64,000 bases of DNA from contig NZ_BJXB01000005.1 of assembly GCF_007990775.1 (NCBI RefSeq), positions 124,001 through 188,000 of the forward strand. Reading direction: 5' to 3'. Numbering within the stretch: the first letter of the stretch is position 1; each line of letters starts with the position of its first letter. The position numbers and the translations under genes are program-made. Source of the stretch: Deinococcus cellulosilyticus NBRC 106333 = KACC 11606 (lineage in GTDB: Bacteria; Deinococcota; Deinococci; Deinococcales; Deinococcaceae). This document shows, in pieces, positions 16,870 through 28,849 of this stretch. The notes under the pieces are model-generated. The model was not told the DNA's origin and did not search any database. It worked only from the letters and a program-made list of their open reading frames with translations.

Positions 16870-17217
16870 ATGAAAACCGACAACCTTTTCACCAATGTTC
16901 ACCTGAATCCTGCCGAAGGCTTCCACGTGCGCCCCTTCAGCGGAGAGAACACCACCCTGCTGCACATCCAGCTCGAAGCTGGCAAAATTGCCCCCAGACA
17001 CAACCACATCCACGAACAGCTGACCCTGGTGGTCTCTGGCGAGCTTGAATACGAACTTGAAGGTGAAGTTCAGGTCCTGACCGCTGGACAGGTGGTCTTT
17101 GTCCCCTCCAACGCCTTCCACAGTGCAAAAGCCCTGACCGACACCGTGGTGATCGAGGCCTTCTCACCTGCCCGCACGGATTTGCAGGAGAAGCTGGCTG
17201 CACTGGAAGGGAAGTAG
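16870..17217 (+). CDS. Single-domain cupin protein
   Basis: A 115-residue protein of the small cupin_2 type. Motif 1 is APRHNHIHEQLTLVVSGELE (about 40-59), with two His and a Glu as metal ligands, and motif 2 is GQVVFVPSNAFHSAKAL (about 76-92), with the final His. It would bind a divalent metal; the substrate is unknown. The ATG at 16870 follows TAGAAT (16856-16861) by 8 nt without a ribosome site, a leaderless-type start. Confidence 0.82.
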   Translation: MKTDNLFTNVHLNPAEGFHVRPFSGENTTLLHIQLEAGKIAPRHNHIHEQLTLVVSGELEYELEGEVQVLTAGQVVFVPSNAFHSAKALTDTVVIEAFSPARTDLQEKLAALEGK

Positions 17218-17230
17218 CCGAGGGCCCAAG

Positions 17231-17270
17231 GCCGAGAGCCGAGGGCAAATACAAAGCTGAGGCTCTCGGC
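17231..17270. repeat. Inverted GCCGAGAGCC repeat (short relative of element C)
   Basis: GCCGAGAGCC (17231-17240) and GGCTCTCGGC (17261-17270) form a 10-bp stem. The preceding bases repeat CCGAGGGCC words. The same words recur at 25906-26090. There is no T-run, so it is not a classical terminator. Confidence 0.5.
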
Positions 17271-17321
17271 ATTCTTGGAAAATCAGCCATTTTGGTCTGC
17301 CCGGATAAGGTACACTGTAGG

Positions 17322-17342
17322 AATGTGCCTTTGATGCACATT
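17322..17342 (+). promoter_or_regulatory. Hairpin in the 5' leader of the RGG-rich gene
   Basis: AATGTGC (17322-17328) pairs with GCACATT (17336-17342). A TACACT -10-like box is at 17311-17316, so the hairpin would start close to the 5' end of the mRNA, 32 nt before the ATG. It could stabilise the transcript or control translation. Confidence 0.4.
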
Positions 17343-17374
17343 TCGCCTGAATCCCAGGTGGGAAGGATCACAGC

Positions 17375-18214
17375 ATGACCAAAGAGAACAGCCCCGAGAG
17401 CCTGCACGAACTCATCGACGCCATTGAAGCTGGCGAAATTGATGAGGACACCGAAGCAGATCTGGAAGAAGGGGAATACCAGAGTTTAGACGAGATTTTC
17501 GCGGAAATTGCCGCTTTGAAAGAGCAGGTCGCCGCCCAGGGGCGCGAAATTGCTGAACTGAAAAAAGCACTGGAAGGCCGCAAACCCGAGCGTTCTTTTG
17601 AGCGCAGCGACCGTGGCGAGCGTTCCTTTGACCGCGGTGACCGTGGTGGTTTCCGTGGGGATCGTGGCGACCGTGGCGAGCGTTCTTTTGACCGTGGAGG
17701 AGACCGCGGTGGCTTCCGTGGCAACCGTGAAGGTGGGGACCGTGGCGGTTTCCGCAGTGACCGTGGTGAGCGTTCCTTCGACCGCGGTGGTGACCGTGGC
17801 GAGCGCTCCTTTGATCGTGGCGACCGTGGTGGCGACCGTGGCGGCGACCGTGGCGGATTCCGTGGCCGCGATGACAACTTCCGTGGTGAGCGCAGCTGGG
17901 GCGACCGCAGACCCCGCGATGAAGGTCGGGACTTCCGCACCGGAGAGCGTTCTGACCGTGGTGACCGTGGCGGCGACCGTCCTTCAGGGGACCGTGGTGG
18001 TTTCCGCAGTGATCGTGGGGATCGTCCCACCAGCGACCGTGGTGGCTTCCGTGGCAACCGCGAAGGCGGGGACCGTGGCGGTTTCCGTGGCAACGACCGT
18101 GGCGAGGGTGGTTTCCGCCCCAGAGCCGAAGGCCGTCCTGAGCGCAAGGAAGGCGAAGACACCTTCAAGCCCCGTGCCCGCAAGGACCATGGCTGGGGCA
18201 AAAAGCGCGACTGA
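17375..18214 (+). CDS. RGG-rich low-complexity protein with N-terminal coiled coil
   Basis: A 279-residue protein. Residues 1-35 are acidic, and about 37-70 (SLDEIFAEIAALKEQVAAQG, then REIAELKKALEG) have heptad spacing fitting a short coiled coil. From about 75 to the end it is almost only G, R, D, F, S and E, as DRGGFRG, GDRGERSFDRG and NREGGDRGG units. The end is basic (PRARKDHGWGKKRD). Composition matches RGG/RG-box disordered regions that bind RNA and drive condensation in other organisms; function here is inference. The ribosome site GGGAAGGATC precedes the ATG. Near-identical DNA units make the gene prone to repeat-number change. Confidence 0.85.
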   Translation: MTKENSPESLHELIDAIEAGEIDEDTEADLEEGEYQSLDEIFAEIAALKEQVAAQGREIAELKKALEGRKPERSFERSDRGERSFDRGDRGGFRGDRGDRGERSFDRGGDRGGFRGNREGGDRGGFRSDRGERSFDRGGDRGERSFDRGDRGGDRGGDRGGFRGRDDNFRGERSWGDRRPRDEGRDFRTGERSDRGDRGGDRPSGDRGGFRSDRGDRPTSDRGGFRGNREGGDRGGFRGNDRGEGGFRPRAEGRPERKEGEDTFKPRARKDHGWGKKRD

Positions 18215-18234
18215 TTTTCACACGCTTTCGAGTG

Positions 18235-18270
18235 CAGCACCAGGTTTTCGGACCCGGTGCTGTTTCTTTT
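18235..18270 (+). terminator. Terminator after the RGG-rich gene
   Basis: CAGCACC (18235-18241) pairs with GGTGCTG (18256-18262), followed by TTTCTTTT. Confidence 0.8.
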
Positions 18271-18417
18271 GGATTTCCTTACATTTTCGTGATGGTGCAT
18301 TGCAAAGCTCAGACAATTGACAGGCATGATGGTCCGGTAAGTTCAGGCTGAGACCTCGCTGATGGGTCCGGCCTGTGTGCGAAGCCTGCCGGATGCCTCA
18401 AAGAGGAGAGCCCCATC

Positions 18418-18960
18418 ATGAAAACACACCACCTCAGCGTCTCAGACTCCATCTATGAACTGTCCGATGAGTGGTACATCCGCGAGGATGTGATCGTTGA
18501 TCGCTTCCACATCGACTATGTGCTGGTCTCCCGTTTCGGGGCATTCAGCATTCTGGAACGCCTGGACCAGGAAAAAATCAAGGTGCAGGACAAATCCCTC
18601 TACATGGATGGGAAACTGCAGGACTATCTGGTCCGTGAACACCTTGGAGCGACCAGGCGCCTTGAAGGTGTCCTCAAAATGAAAGTCAAACCCCTGATCG
18701 TCTTCAAGCAGGACATCAATGGAGGCGTGGTGCAAGGCGTGCAAGTGTTGCCGTTGCAGCACCTGAGCAGCCACATCGAGTTTTTCTGGCAGAAGGTCTA
18801 CACCTTCGAGGATGTGATGACCGCCTGCCGCACCCTGCGTCCCATGCTGGAAGCAAAACCTGACCGCAAAGCCACAGAGGCCTTCAGCCGTGGTCTCCTG
18901 ATGGGCATGGTCTCAGGTTCTGCCTCTGCAACACCCGCAGGAGCAGCACTCAGTTTTTGA
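18418..18960 (+). CDS. Conserved-looking protein with NERD-like segment
   Basis: A 180-residue protein; the ATG at 18418 follows AGAGGAGAG. Residues about 28-60 (DRFHIDYVLVSRFGAFSILE) and about 78-105 (LEGVLKMKVKPLIVFKQD) resemble the NERD nuclease-related fold, where an ID-x-V strand precedes a G-x-F-x-I-E strand. The usual catalytic E-x-K is not clearly kept (ERLDQEKIK), so nuclease activity is doubtful. The C terminus is a small-residue-rich helix. TTGACA (18317-18322) upstream may be its -35 box. Confidence 0.6.
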   Translation: MKTHHLSVSDSIYELSDEWYIREDVIVDRFHIDYVLVSRFGAFSILERLDQEKIKVQDKSLYMDGKLQDYLVREHLGATRRLEGVLKMKVKPLIVFKQDINGGVVQGVQVLPLQHLSSHIEFFWQKVYTFEDVMTACRTLRPMLEAKPDRKATEAFSRGLLMGMVSGSASATPAGAALSF

Positions 18961-19022
18961 ATCCCCCTGAGTGACATATTCTCTTGTTCATGTGCAGATC
19001 TGGCACTCAGGGGAATCAAAAA

Positions 19023-19051
19023 GGGAAGCGCGCACGCTTCCCTTTCTTTCA
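19023..19051. terminator. Bidirectional terminator between the NERD-like gene and dnaE
   Basis: GGGAAGCG-CGCA-CGCTTCCC is a perfect 8-bp stem. It is followed by TTTCTTTC on the plus strand and by TTTTTG on the minus strand, so it can end both converging transcripts. Confidence 0.88.
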
Positions 19052-19063
19052 ATGCTGCCTGTT

Positions 19064-23029
<3,966 letters not shown>

Positions 23030-23036
23030 GACACAC

Positions 23037-23042
23037 AGTTTA
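23037..23042 (-). promoter_or_regulatory. -10 box of dnaE
   Basis: The minus strand reads TAAACT, 7 nt, then the dnaE ATG, with no ribosome site. No clear -35 is seen. Confidence 0.45.
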
Positions 23043-23104
23043 CCCCACCCTTGATTTCAGATGGTGGGCAACACAACGTTGGATTTTCGTTTGTGGGCGT
23101 AATG

Positions 23105-23233
23105 CTCAGGAGGAGCAGAAGGCAGAAGGCATTCAAATCGCTTCTGCTTCAGCATGTCTGGAGATGACCATGGAAAATAACAAGCAGTGGACCCCATCAA
23201 CCTTTGCCTTCTGCTTTCTGCCTTCTGCAACGA
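23105..23233. repeat. Intergenic element with inverted microrepeat arms (element B)
   Basis: The left arm repeats GCAGAAGGCA words (AGGAGCAGAAGGCAGAAGGC, about 23109-23128). The right arm has the inverse, GCCTTCTGCTTTCTGCC and further CTTCTGC (about 23208-23233). No gene is seen in the 255 bp between dnaE and the next gene apart from the promoters at both ends. Confidence 0.55.
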
Positions 23234-23284
23234 CCTCTGCAGTGTTCTTCTCTCAGGCAAGCTGCTCCATGTTATCTTGACCCT

Positions 23285-23662
23285 GTGCAGTGGCTCAAAC
23301 AGAAACTCCTCGCCCTTCTGGGGGCAGCTTTTGCCTCGGTGGTTTTGCTGACCTTCCTGTTGAAACTTCGCCCGGACCTTGAAGAGGCCCAGTCTGGAGC
23401 GCTTTTTGTGGGTCTGGGCATTGTGATTTTTGGCAGCCTGCCCGTGCTCCTGATTTCCAGGCTTTCTGATGGGTGGACGCCCAGATTTGGAGCACGCAGA
23501 AAGTGGATGGCTTTGCTGGTGCATGTGTTGCTGGGGGCTGTGCTGGCTTTCCTGGCTGTGCGGACCTGGCAGGGTATTCCCTTTGTGGTGTTCCTGATGG
23601 TGGTCTTCTGGTGGCTGGATGAGCGCATCCGCCATTCTGCCGTGCGTCCTCCCGAGAAATGA
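23285..23662 (+). CDS. Small membrane protein, first of two tandem paralogues
   Basis: A 125-residue protein with four predicted membrane helices. The start is taken as the GTG at 23285, which follows TATCTT (23273-23278) by 6 nt; an upstream in-frame ATG at 23204 would lie inside repeat element B and give a non-hydrophobic leader. It shares with the next gene the pattern K-LLALL ... SD.W.PR ... FWW.DER. The function is unknown. The second copy follows after 53 bp. Confidence 0.6.
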   Translation: MQWLKQKLLALLGAAFASVVLLTFLLKLRPDLEEAQSGALFVGLGIVIFGSLPVLLISRLSDGWTPRFGARRKWMALLVHVLLGAVLAFLAVRTWQGIPFVVFLMVVFWWLDERIRHSAVRPPEK

Positions 23663-23715
23663 ACAGATGTGTCCAATTTGGAGGGATTCTGAAAACTGGA
23701 CGCTAACCTGAACAC

Positions 23716-24108
23716 ATGGTGTTCTGGAGATGGTTTGGAAGAAAATTGCTGGCCCTGCTCGTCGCTTCCCTGGTGATTGCCTTCCTGATGGGCGTTCTCA
23801 CCCGCCTGGATGGAACATGGAAAGAGTCCTTTGCGGTCTTTGGCCTGACGGCTTTTTTTGCACCCATTTATGGGTTCATTCCTGGGTTTCTGGTCACGGG
23901 TCTTTCGGACTGGCTGTCTCCCAGAAGCCGCTTTCCCAGGGAAACCACTGCTCTGGTCATTCACATGTTTGGGGGAGCCCTGTTCCTGTGGTTTGCAGGT
24001 CCTTATTTTGGCTGGCTGGGTGTGGTGGCTGCCCTGCTCTTCTGGTGGGTGGACGAGCGCCTGAAACCTTCAGGCTTCAGCACTTCACGTCATGTTGTTG
24101 TGGGATGA
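23716..24108 (+). CDS. Small membrane protein, second of two tandem paralogues
   Basis: A 130-residue protein with about four membrane helices. KLLALLVASLV near the start, GLSDWLSPRSRFPRET in the middle loop and LLFWWVDERLKP at the end align by eye with the preceding gene, so the pair arose by duplication. The ATG follows TAACCT (23704-23709) by 6 nt without a ribosome site, which suggests its own leaderless transcript. No domain is recognised. Confidence 0.7.
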   Translation: MVFWRWFGRKLLALLVASLVIAFLMGVLTRLDGTWKESFAVFGLTAFFAPIYGFIPGFLVTGLSDWLSPRSRFPRETTALVIHMFGGALFLWFAGPYFGWLGVVAALLFWWVDERLKPSGFSTSRHVVVG

Positions 24109-24211
24109 GGTGGGTTTCAGTTTCTCTCCTCACTGTGGAGGCCAGACCTGCTTTTCAGAAGCGTATTCTGGAGCACTGTGGGATTTTCTGTTTGATGTTT
24201 GCATTTGCTGC

Positions 24212-24255
24212 CCTTGAATGAACTGGCATCTCTTTCATTCAAGGCCCGTTATACT
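24212..24255 (+). promoter_or_regulatory. Operator-promoter of the lipoprotein hydrolase gene
   Basis: CCTTGAATGAA (24212-24222) and TTCATTCAAGG (24234-24244) are perfect 11-bp inverted repeats separated by 11 bp. They are followed at once by TATACT (24250-24255) and, 9 nt later, the ATG. The repeat covers the -35 zone, so a bound dimer would block transcription, or the site could recruit an activator. Confidence 0.65.
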
Positions 24256-24264
24256 TTATGCACC

Positions 24265-25290
24265 ATGCGCATCTTGATGTCTCTGGCCCTCTGTTTGCTG
24301 CTCACCGGATGTGAGGTGGAACGAAAATCCCAGCAGAACCAGAGCCGCACCGTGCAGGAGAAAACCCAGAAAGTCACCCCTGAGAAAGACATCCATCAGG
24401 CAGAGTGGCGCACCGTGAAGCAGGGCAAGCTCAACCTGAGCCAGGTCACGTACCTGAGTGAGGGCCTGAAGATTGATGCTCTGGTGTGTGCTCCCCAGAA
24501 CCTGAAAGCGGGAACCCCCCTCCTGATGCTGGAACATGGCGGCTTTGACACCGAGACCGATCCCAGAAAGTGCAATGAATACGCCCAGATGGGGTATGTC
24601 ATTGCCCAGAGTGCCTACAGGGGGCAGGGGAGAAGTGAGGGCAAGGTGGAGGCCTGCCTCGGGGAGGTCAACGACTCTCTGGCCCTGAAACAGGTGGTGC
24701 AGGACCGCCTGAAGACGCAGGGTGTGGTTCATGTGGGCGTCAGTCTGGGGGGATGCATTGCCCTGAAAGCTGCAGCCCAGCAAAAGGATGTCAAAGGTGT
24801 GGCCATTCTGGTGACCCCGATGGATTTTGCCCAGCAGATCCGCATTTTGCGGGCCACCCGTCCCGATGCGCTATCTCGCTGGTTCGAGATTTTTGGTGGA
24901 ACGCCAGAAGAAGCACCGGAGCAGTATGAAAAACGTCGTCCCATTGCCGCAGCACCCCAGGTGAATGCCCCCATCCTCAACCTGATTGCTGCCCAGGACC
25001 CTCTGATTCCTTACAAACAGCAGTGTGACCTGCTTTCTGTGCGCAAAAAAGCAGGAAAGATGGTGGAGGTGGTCCATCTGGCCCGCAATGGTGCCCCCAA
25101 TCCACCCCTGCAGCAACGCTATGTTTGTGAGGGTGAAGGAAAACCCGCCTTCAAACTTCCAGAATTCAAGCCTCAGGACTTCAAAAATCAGGATGTCTTT
25201 GTGACCTACTATGACCTGCACCACACCAGCACAGCACACATGTGGAAGACCGTGCAGGATTTCCTGCGGACCGTGGCCCCATTGCCCTGA
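24265..25290 (+). CDS. Lipoprotein alpha/beta hydrolase
   Basis: A 341-residue protein. The start at 24265 (MRILMSLALCLLLTGCEVER) gives a lipobox LLTGC, so the mature protein is lipid-anchored outside the membrane. The fold is the prolyl-oligopeptidase-like alpha/beta hydrolase: HGGFD oxyanion region, nucleophile Ser in HVGVSLGGCIALKAA (about 158-172), acid in IAAQDPLIP near 250 and His in DLHHTSTAHM near 325. Cysteines at PRKC and EACLG could form a disulfide. It likely cleaves an ester or peptide; the substrate is unknown. A strong palindrome in the promoter implies regulation. Confidence 0.82.
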   Translation: MRILMSLALCLLLTGCEVERKSQQNQSRTVQEKTQKVTPEKDIHQAEWRTVKQGKLNLSQVTYLSEGLKIDALVCAPQNLKAGTPLLMLEHGGFDTETDPRKCNEYAQMGYVIAQSAYRGQGRSEGKVEACLGEVNDSLALKQVVQDRLKTQGVVHVGVSLGGCIALKAAAQQKDVKGVAILVTPMDFAQQIRILRATRPDALSRWFEIFGGTPEEAPEQYEKRRPIAAAPQVNAPILNLIAAQDPLIPYKQQCDLLSVRKKAGKMVEVVHLARNGAPNPPLQQRYVCEGEGKPAFKLPEFKPQDFKNQDVFVTYYDLHHTSTAHMWKTVQDFLRTVAPLP

Positions 25291-25331
25291 GCTCCCACAA
25301 CGTCCTTAGGGTTTGCTGCTAGTCTGGTGAA

Positions 25332-25940
25332 GTGCCCCTGCCCGACTGGCTCTTGAGCCTCAACCCTTTTTTATTGCACGGACTGCTTTTTGTGGTGCTG
25401 CTGATCGAGGGCATCGGGGTGCCAGGAATTCCCTTTGAGTTGCTGTGGATCACGGAAGGCCTGCTCATCCATGCCCAGAAAACCACTTTCTGGGAAGCTG
25501 TGCTGTGGGGAACCCTGGGGAACTGGATGGGCAATGTGCTGGGTTACGTCTTCGGACATAAAATTGCGGCTTATCTTCCAGAAAAAGCCCGCAACGCCAT
25601 CAAATTGAAAGACGTCAAACGCTGGTACGAGAAGTACGACTTCTGGGTGATCATCCTCAGCCGCTGGCTGGGTTTTTTGCGCACACCTTTTATTCTTTAT
25701 GCAGGTGCCGCCGGAATGAGCCTCAGACGGTACACCGTTTTCAGCCTGATCGGGGCTTTTTTGTGGGTGGCCGTCTGGCAGTATGGTCTCTGGAAATCCG
25801 GAGAGGCTTTCCTGAAGTGGTGGCAGCAGTATCAACTCATCATCATCGGGGTGTGCGTGCTCGTGGGGGTGGTCAGTGTGGTGTTCATGCTCAGGAAGAA
25901 AAAAAGGGCCGAGGGCCGAGAGTCCAGGGCCGAGAGCTAA
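25332..25940 (+). CDS. DedA / SNARE-associated (VTT-domain) membrane protein
   Basis: A 202-residue protein with about five membrane segments. LIEGIGVPGIPFELLWITEG and, later, ILSRWLGFLRTPFILYAGAAGM match the two re-entrant motifs of the DedA family, thought to act as lipid scramblases or transporters (undecaprenyl phosphate, phosphatidylethanolamine). The GTG start at 25332 follows TAGTCT (25320-25325) by 6 nt. The last residues (KKKRAEGRESRAES) are encoded by the left arm of repeat element C, so the repeat has extended the reading frame. Confidence 0.85.
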   Translation: MPLPDWLLSLNPFLLHGLLFVVLLIEGIGVPGIPFELLWITEGLLIHAQKTTFWEAVLWGTLGNWMGNVLGYVFGHKIAAYLPEKARNAIKLKDVKRWYEKYDFWVIILSRWLGFLRTPFILYAGAAGMSLRRYTVFSLIGAFLWVAVWQYGLWKSGEAFLKWWQQYQLIIIGVCVLVGVVSVVFMLRKKKRAEGRESRAES

Positions 25941-26090
25941 AGGCAGTCAACAGGCCAGCGCTTTTGCTCTTGGCGAATCCTCTGTGAGATTCATCTTGTT
26001 GGCAGTGCTCTAAACTCAGCGTTTCGCTGGTTTTTGATCATTGCCCCTGGAAACTTTTTGCTCTCGGCTCTCGGCCCTGGGCCCTCGGCT
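25906..26090. repeat. Intergenic element with inverted microrepeat arms (element C)
   Basis: The left arm (25906-25938) reads GGGCCGAGGGCCGAGAG and then CCAGGGCCGAGAGC. The right arm (about 26060-26090) reads GCTCTCGGCTCTCGGCCC, then TGGGCCCTCGGCT, the inverse of the left. The interior is about 120 bp and has no gene. It overlaps the 3' end of the DedA gene. Confidence 0.6.
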
Positions 26091-26334
26091 CAGCGTTCTT
26101 TGTTGCAGGCTTTCATTTCCCCTTCACCCACCCATGAAACCCTGTATTGTTTAGGCAACCCCACATGTCGCTTTTTGTGTGTCAGGCGCAGAGAGACATC
26201 TGCAATCCAGACTGTTACCGCTTGAGAGACTTTGCACAAAGTGCGCAAGGACAAGAGTCCCGAGTGGCCCCACCTACAATTGAAGGGCGCAGCAGAGGAG
26301 GCACCAAAAGCAATTTTGTGTGCTAGAGGAAAGG
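26091..26334. other. Gene-free stretch upstream of the V/A-ATPase promoter
   Basis: I see no gene here. A short inverted repeat (TTGC..GCACAAAGTGC..GCAA, near 26229-26250) is the only structure noticed. Confidence 0.5.
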
Positions 26335-26363
26335 TTTACACCCCTAGGCCGCTATGGTACTCT
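26335..26363 (+). promoter_or_regulatory. Promoter of the V/A-type ATPase operon
   Basis: TTTACA (26335-26340), a 17-bp spacer, and TACTCT (26358-26363). The mRNA leader to the first start codon would be about 120 nt. Confidence 0.65.
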
Positions 26364-26487
26364 TTTTGCGGGGCTTGAGCCTTAACTTACATCAAGCTTT
26401 CACCACAATTTAGACTCAGCGCGATCGGGACATCGCAATTGCCAAAATATGCGACCCGGTCCGTTCATTACGGAAAGGAGGAGAGGT

Positions 26488-26808
26488 TTGGAAGCGTCGA
26501 GTGGTCGAATCATCAGCGAACTCGCTCAGAAGGAGCGTGCGCTCGCAGCTGAGATCGAAGCAGCCCAGACGGAAGCCAAGCGCACCATCGAGAACGCCGA
26601 AGCAGAAGCAAAACGCATTCTGTCCGAAGCCGAAACCGTGGCAAGACAGCTGGCAACCAACAATGCGCAACGACTGACAGCCGAGCAGGAACGCATCCGC
26701 AATGCGGAGCGTGAAGCTGCACATGCATCAGTTGAAGCCGAGAGAACCCGCGCCGCAGGGCGTGTGGATCAGGCTGTGGATCTCATCTTGAAGGCGGTAC
26801 TCCCGTGA
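26488..26808 (+). CDS. V/A-type ATPase peripheral-stalk subunit G (H)
   Basis: A 106-residue, wholly helical, charged protein (QAERAL-type heptads; AQTEAKRTIENAEAEAKRIL region) matching the G/H stalk subunit that pairs with subunit E. The start is taken as the TTG at 26488, 6 nt after a perfect AGGAGG (26476-26481); an in-frame ATG at 26449 lacks such a site. It is the first gene of the operon, the position it holds in Thermus. The stop overlaps the next start in a GTGA arrangement. Confidence 0.85.
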   Translation: MEASSGRIISELAQKERALAAEIEAAQTEAKRTIENAEAEAKRILSEAETVARQLATNNAQRLTAEQERIRNAEREAAHASVEAERTRAAGRVDQAVDLILKAVLP

Positions 26809-28832
26809 TCGCAAAAATGCAGCAAGTCACCATTGCCGCTCGCAAGAGCGATGCAAGGCGACTGATTTCTGCCCTGCAGGATGCCGGAGTGCTTCACATC
26901 ACCCCCGTAGAGACCCAGGAACTTTCCACCGGAGCCCTGACCGGGCAGGACGCTGAAGACCGTAAAAACACGGAGCGCCTGCTCGCCCGCGTGGACACCA
27001 CCCTGGGTGAACTCGGAAATCCCGTTCTCCCCAGTGGCCCTCTGCCTGCAGAAGCCAACTGGGTCAGCACTGTTGAGGCTGTGGCAAAAGAAACCGGAGT
27101 CCTCACCCATGAGCGCACAGCACTGGAGTCAGACCTTTCTCTGGCCCAGTCCTTCGCAGATGTGGTGAAGGCCCTGGCAGAAGTCGCTCAGGGACTCGAC
27201 GCCTCCAGACGTCTCAGTGTGATTCCCTTCACCCTGGACGCCAAGCAGGACGCTGGTCTCCTGCAACAAACCCTGCAAAGCGACCTCAAGGACCGGTTTG
27301 CCATGGACTTCAAGAACGTTGGCAATCTGCGCGCTGGCGTTGTTGTGGTCAAAAACCAGGACCGTGATGTGGCCCGTCAGGCTCTCTCCAGAGCCCGTGT
27401 GGGCGAACTCCGCCTGCCTGGCCGTTTCGACGGGATGCCCCTCGGGGATGCTGCCCGCGAAATGGACCGGGTGAACCGCGAAGCTCCGGGTCAGATTCAA
27501 CGCATCCGGGACCAGGTCAACGGTCTGGCACACCAGCATGGCAGCACCCTTGCCGCCATCCGGGACGCCCTCAGAGATCGGGTCACCGCTTTCGAAGTGC
27601 AGGTGCAGAGTGCCCGTGGCCGTTACGGCATGGTCTTGCAGGGCTTCGTTCCTGCAGACAACGCCAGCGAGCTGCAAAACGCACTCAAGCAGTTCGATGT
27701 GGCTGTAGAAATGCAGGCTGCAGACGAGCACCACGCTGAAAACGTTCCCGTTAAACTCAAAAACAACAGCTTCGTGCAAAACTTTGAGTTCCTGCTGAAC
27801 GTCTCTCAGCCTCCCAAATACGGCACCTTCGATCCCAGCTGGATCGTGACGGTGTTCTTCCCCCTGTTCTTCGGTTTCGTGATCGCAGACATCGGACTGG
27901 GACTCTTGTTCCTTGCCCTCTCCATATGGGCCATGGGGCAGGCCAGAGCTGGCAAGAGCATCACCATCGGGTTCATGGGCATTGTCCTTGACCCCAAAAC
28001 CCTGAAGAATGTCGCCACCGTGCTCACCACCATGAGCGTCTGGGCCATTCTGTGGGGCTTCCTCACCGGAGAGTTCTTCGGCAACTTCTTTGAGCACCTC
28101 GGCATCTTTTACATTGATCCCGCGCTGACCAAACAGATCTGGGGCGTCACCCTGTCCCACCATGCCGAAGCCCACCATGCTGCAGTTTCCTTCCCGATTC
28201 TCTACCCCCGGGTGGACTCTGCTTTCGCCACCACCGTCATGCTGCACACCCTGTTCATGGGAATCATCTTCCTGCTGTGGAGCTGGGGCCTCAAAGCCCA
28301 GGTCAGCTTCAAGCACGGCCATGCCAGCCACGGCTGGGAAGGCCTGGGGATGGTTGGCGGTCTGATTGGTCTGGTGCTGCTGGCCTGGATCTCCGAAGCC
28401 GGTAAAAACTTCGGCGCACTGGGCAATGTCCTTGGTGACTGGCGCGTGCTGGTCATGCTGCTGGGCTTCCTGATCTTCCTGATCGGGGTCTTCCGCTCAG
28501 GGGTCTACCTGATGTTCATGGAAATCCTGTCCCAGGGCGGAAACATCATCAGCTTCAGCCGTCTTTTCGCTGTGGGTCTGGCTTCCGCTCTGCTGGCCAA
28601 CCTCGCCACCGACGTGGGCTGGGGCATGTACAAGAGCATGGGCTTCATCGGTGCCATCCTTGGCGTTGTGGCTGCCCTGCTGGTTCACGCCTTCGCGATT
28701 GCCCTCACCATCATTGGTCACGTGATGCAGCCTCTGCGTTTGAATTACGTGGAATTCTTAAACCCCACCGGTTTCTACACCGAGACCGGCCCTCGCTACA
28801 ATCCGCTGAGAAAACTCAGCAGACAAAAGTAA
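26805..28832 (+). CDS. atpI: V/A-type ATPase subunit I (membrane a-type subunit)
   Basis: A 675-residue protein. The N-terminal 320 residues are the cytoplasmic arm with coiled-coil parts that binds the E/G stalks. From about 345 there are seven or eight membrane helices (FFPLFFGFVIADIGLGLLF to the end), forming half of the proton channel; conserved polar segments include SFSRLFAVGLASALLANLA near 580. It starts with GTG at 26805 overlapping the subunit G stop by 4 nt; an ATG four codons later is an alternative. Confidence 0.95.
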   Translation: MIAKMQQVTIAARKSDARRLISALQDAGVLHITPVETQELSTGALTGQDAEDRKNTERLLARVDTTLGELGNPVLPSGPLPAEANWVSTVEAVAKETGVLTHERTALESDLSLAQSFADVVKALAEVAQGLDASRRLSVIPFTLDAKQDAGLLQQTLQSDLKDRFAMDFKNVGNLRAGVVVVKNQDRDVARQALSRARVGELRLPGRFDGMPLGDAAREMDRVNREAPGQIQRIRDQVNGLAHQHGSTLAAIRDALRDRVTAFEVQVQSARGRYGMVLQGFVPADNASELQNALKQFDVAVEMQAADEHHAENVPVKLKNNSFVQNFEFLLNVSQPPKYGTFDPSWIVTVFFPLFFGFVIADIGLGLLFLALSIWAMGQARAGKSITIGFMGIVLDPKTLKNVATVLTTMSVWAILWGFLTGEFFGNFFEHLGIFYIDPALTKQIWGVTLSHHAEAHHAAVSFPILYPRVDSAFATTVMLHTLFMGIIFLLWSWGLKAQVSFKHGHASHGWEGLGMVGGLIGLVLLAWISEAGKNFGALGNVLGDWRVLVMLLGFLIFLIGVFRSGVYLMFMEILSQGGNIISFSRLFAVGLASALLANLATDVGWGMYKSMGFIGAILGVVAALLVHAFAIALTIIGHVMQPLRLNYVEFLNPTGFYTETGPRYNPLRKLSRQK

Positions 28833-28849
28833 ATTTCCGGAGGAAACAC

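Noticed and set aside
17580..18130. CRISPR-like appearance of regularly spaced repeats
   Set aside because: Repeats are short, contiguous, in-frame coding units with no unique spacers of constant length and no cas genes.
17598..18320. Val/Ala-rich alternative frame through the RGG gene
   Set aside because: It is a by-product of the GGTGACCGTGGC repeats in another frame; the RGG frame has a ribosome site, coiled-coil head and terminator.
27129..28331. 400-codon minus-strand frame opposite ATPase subunit I
   Set aside because: Antisense shadow; operon continuity on the plus strand is clear.
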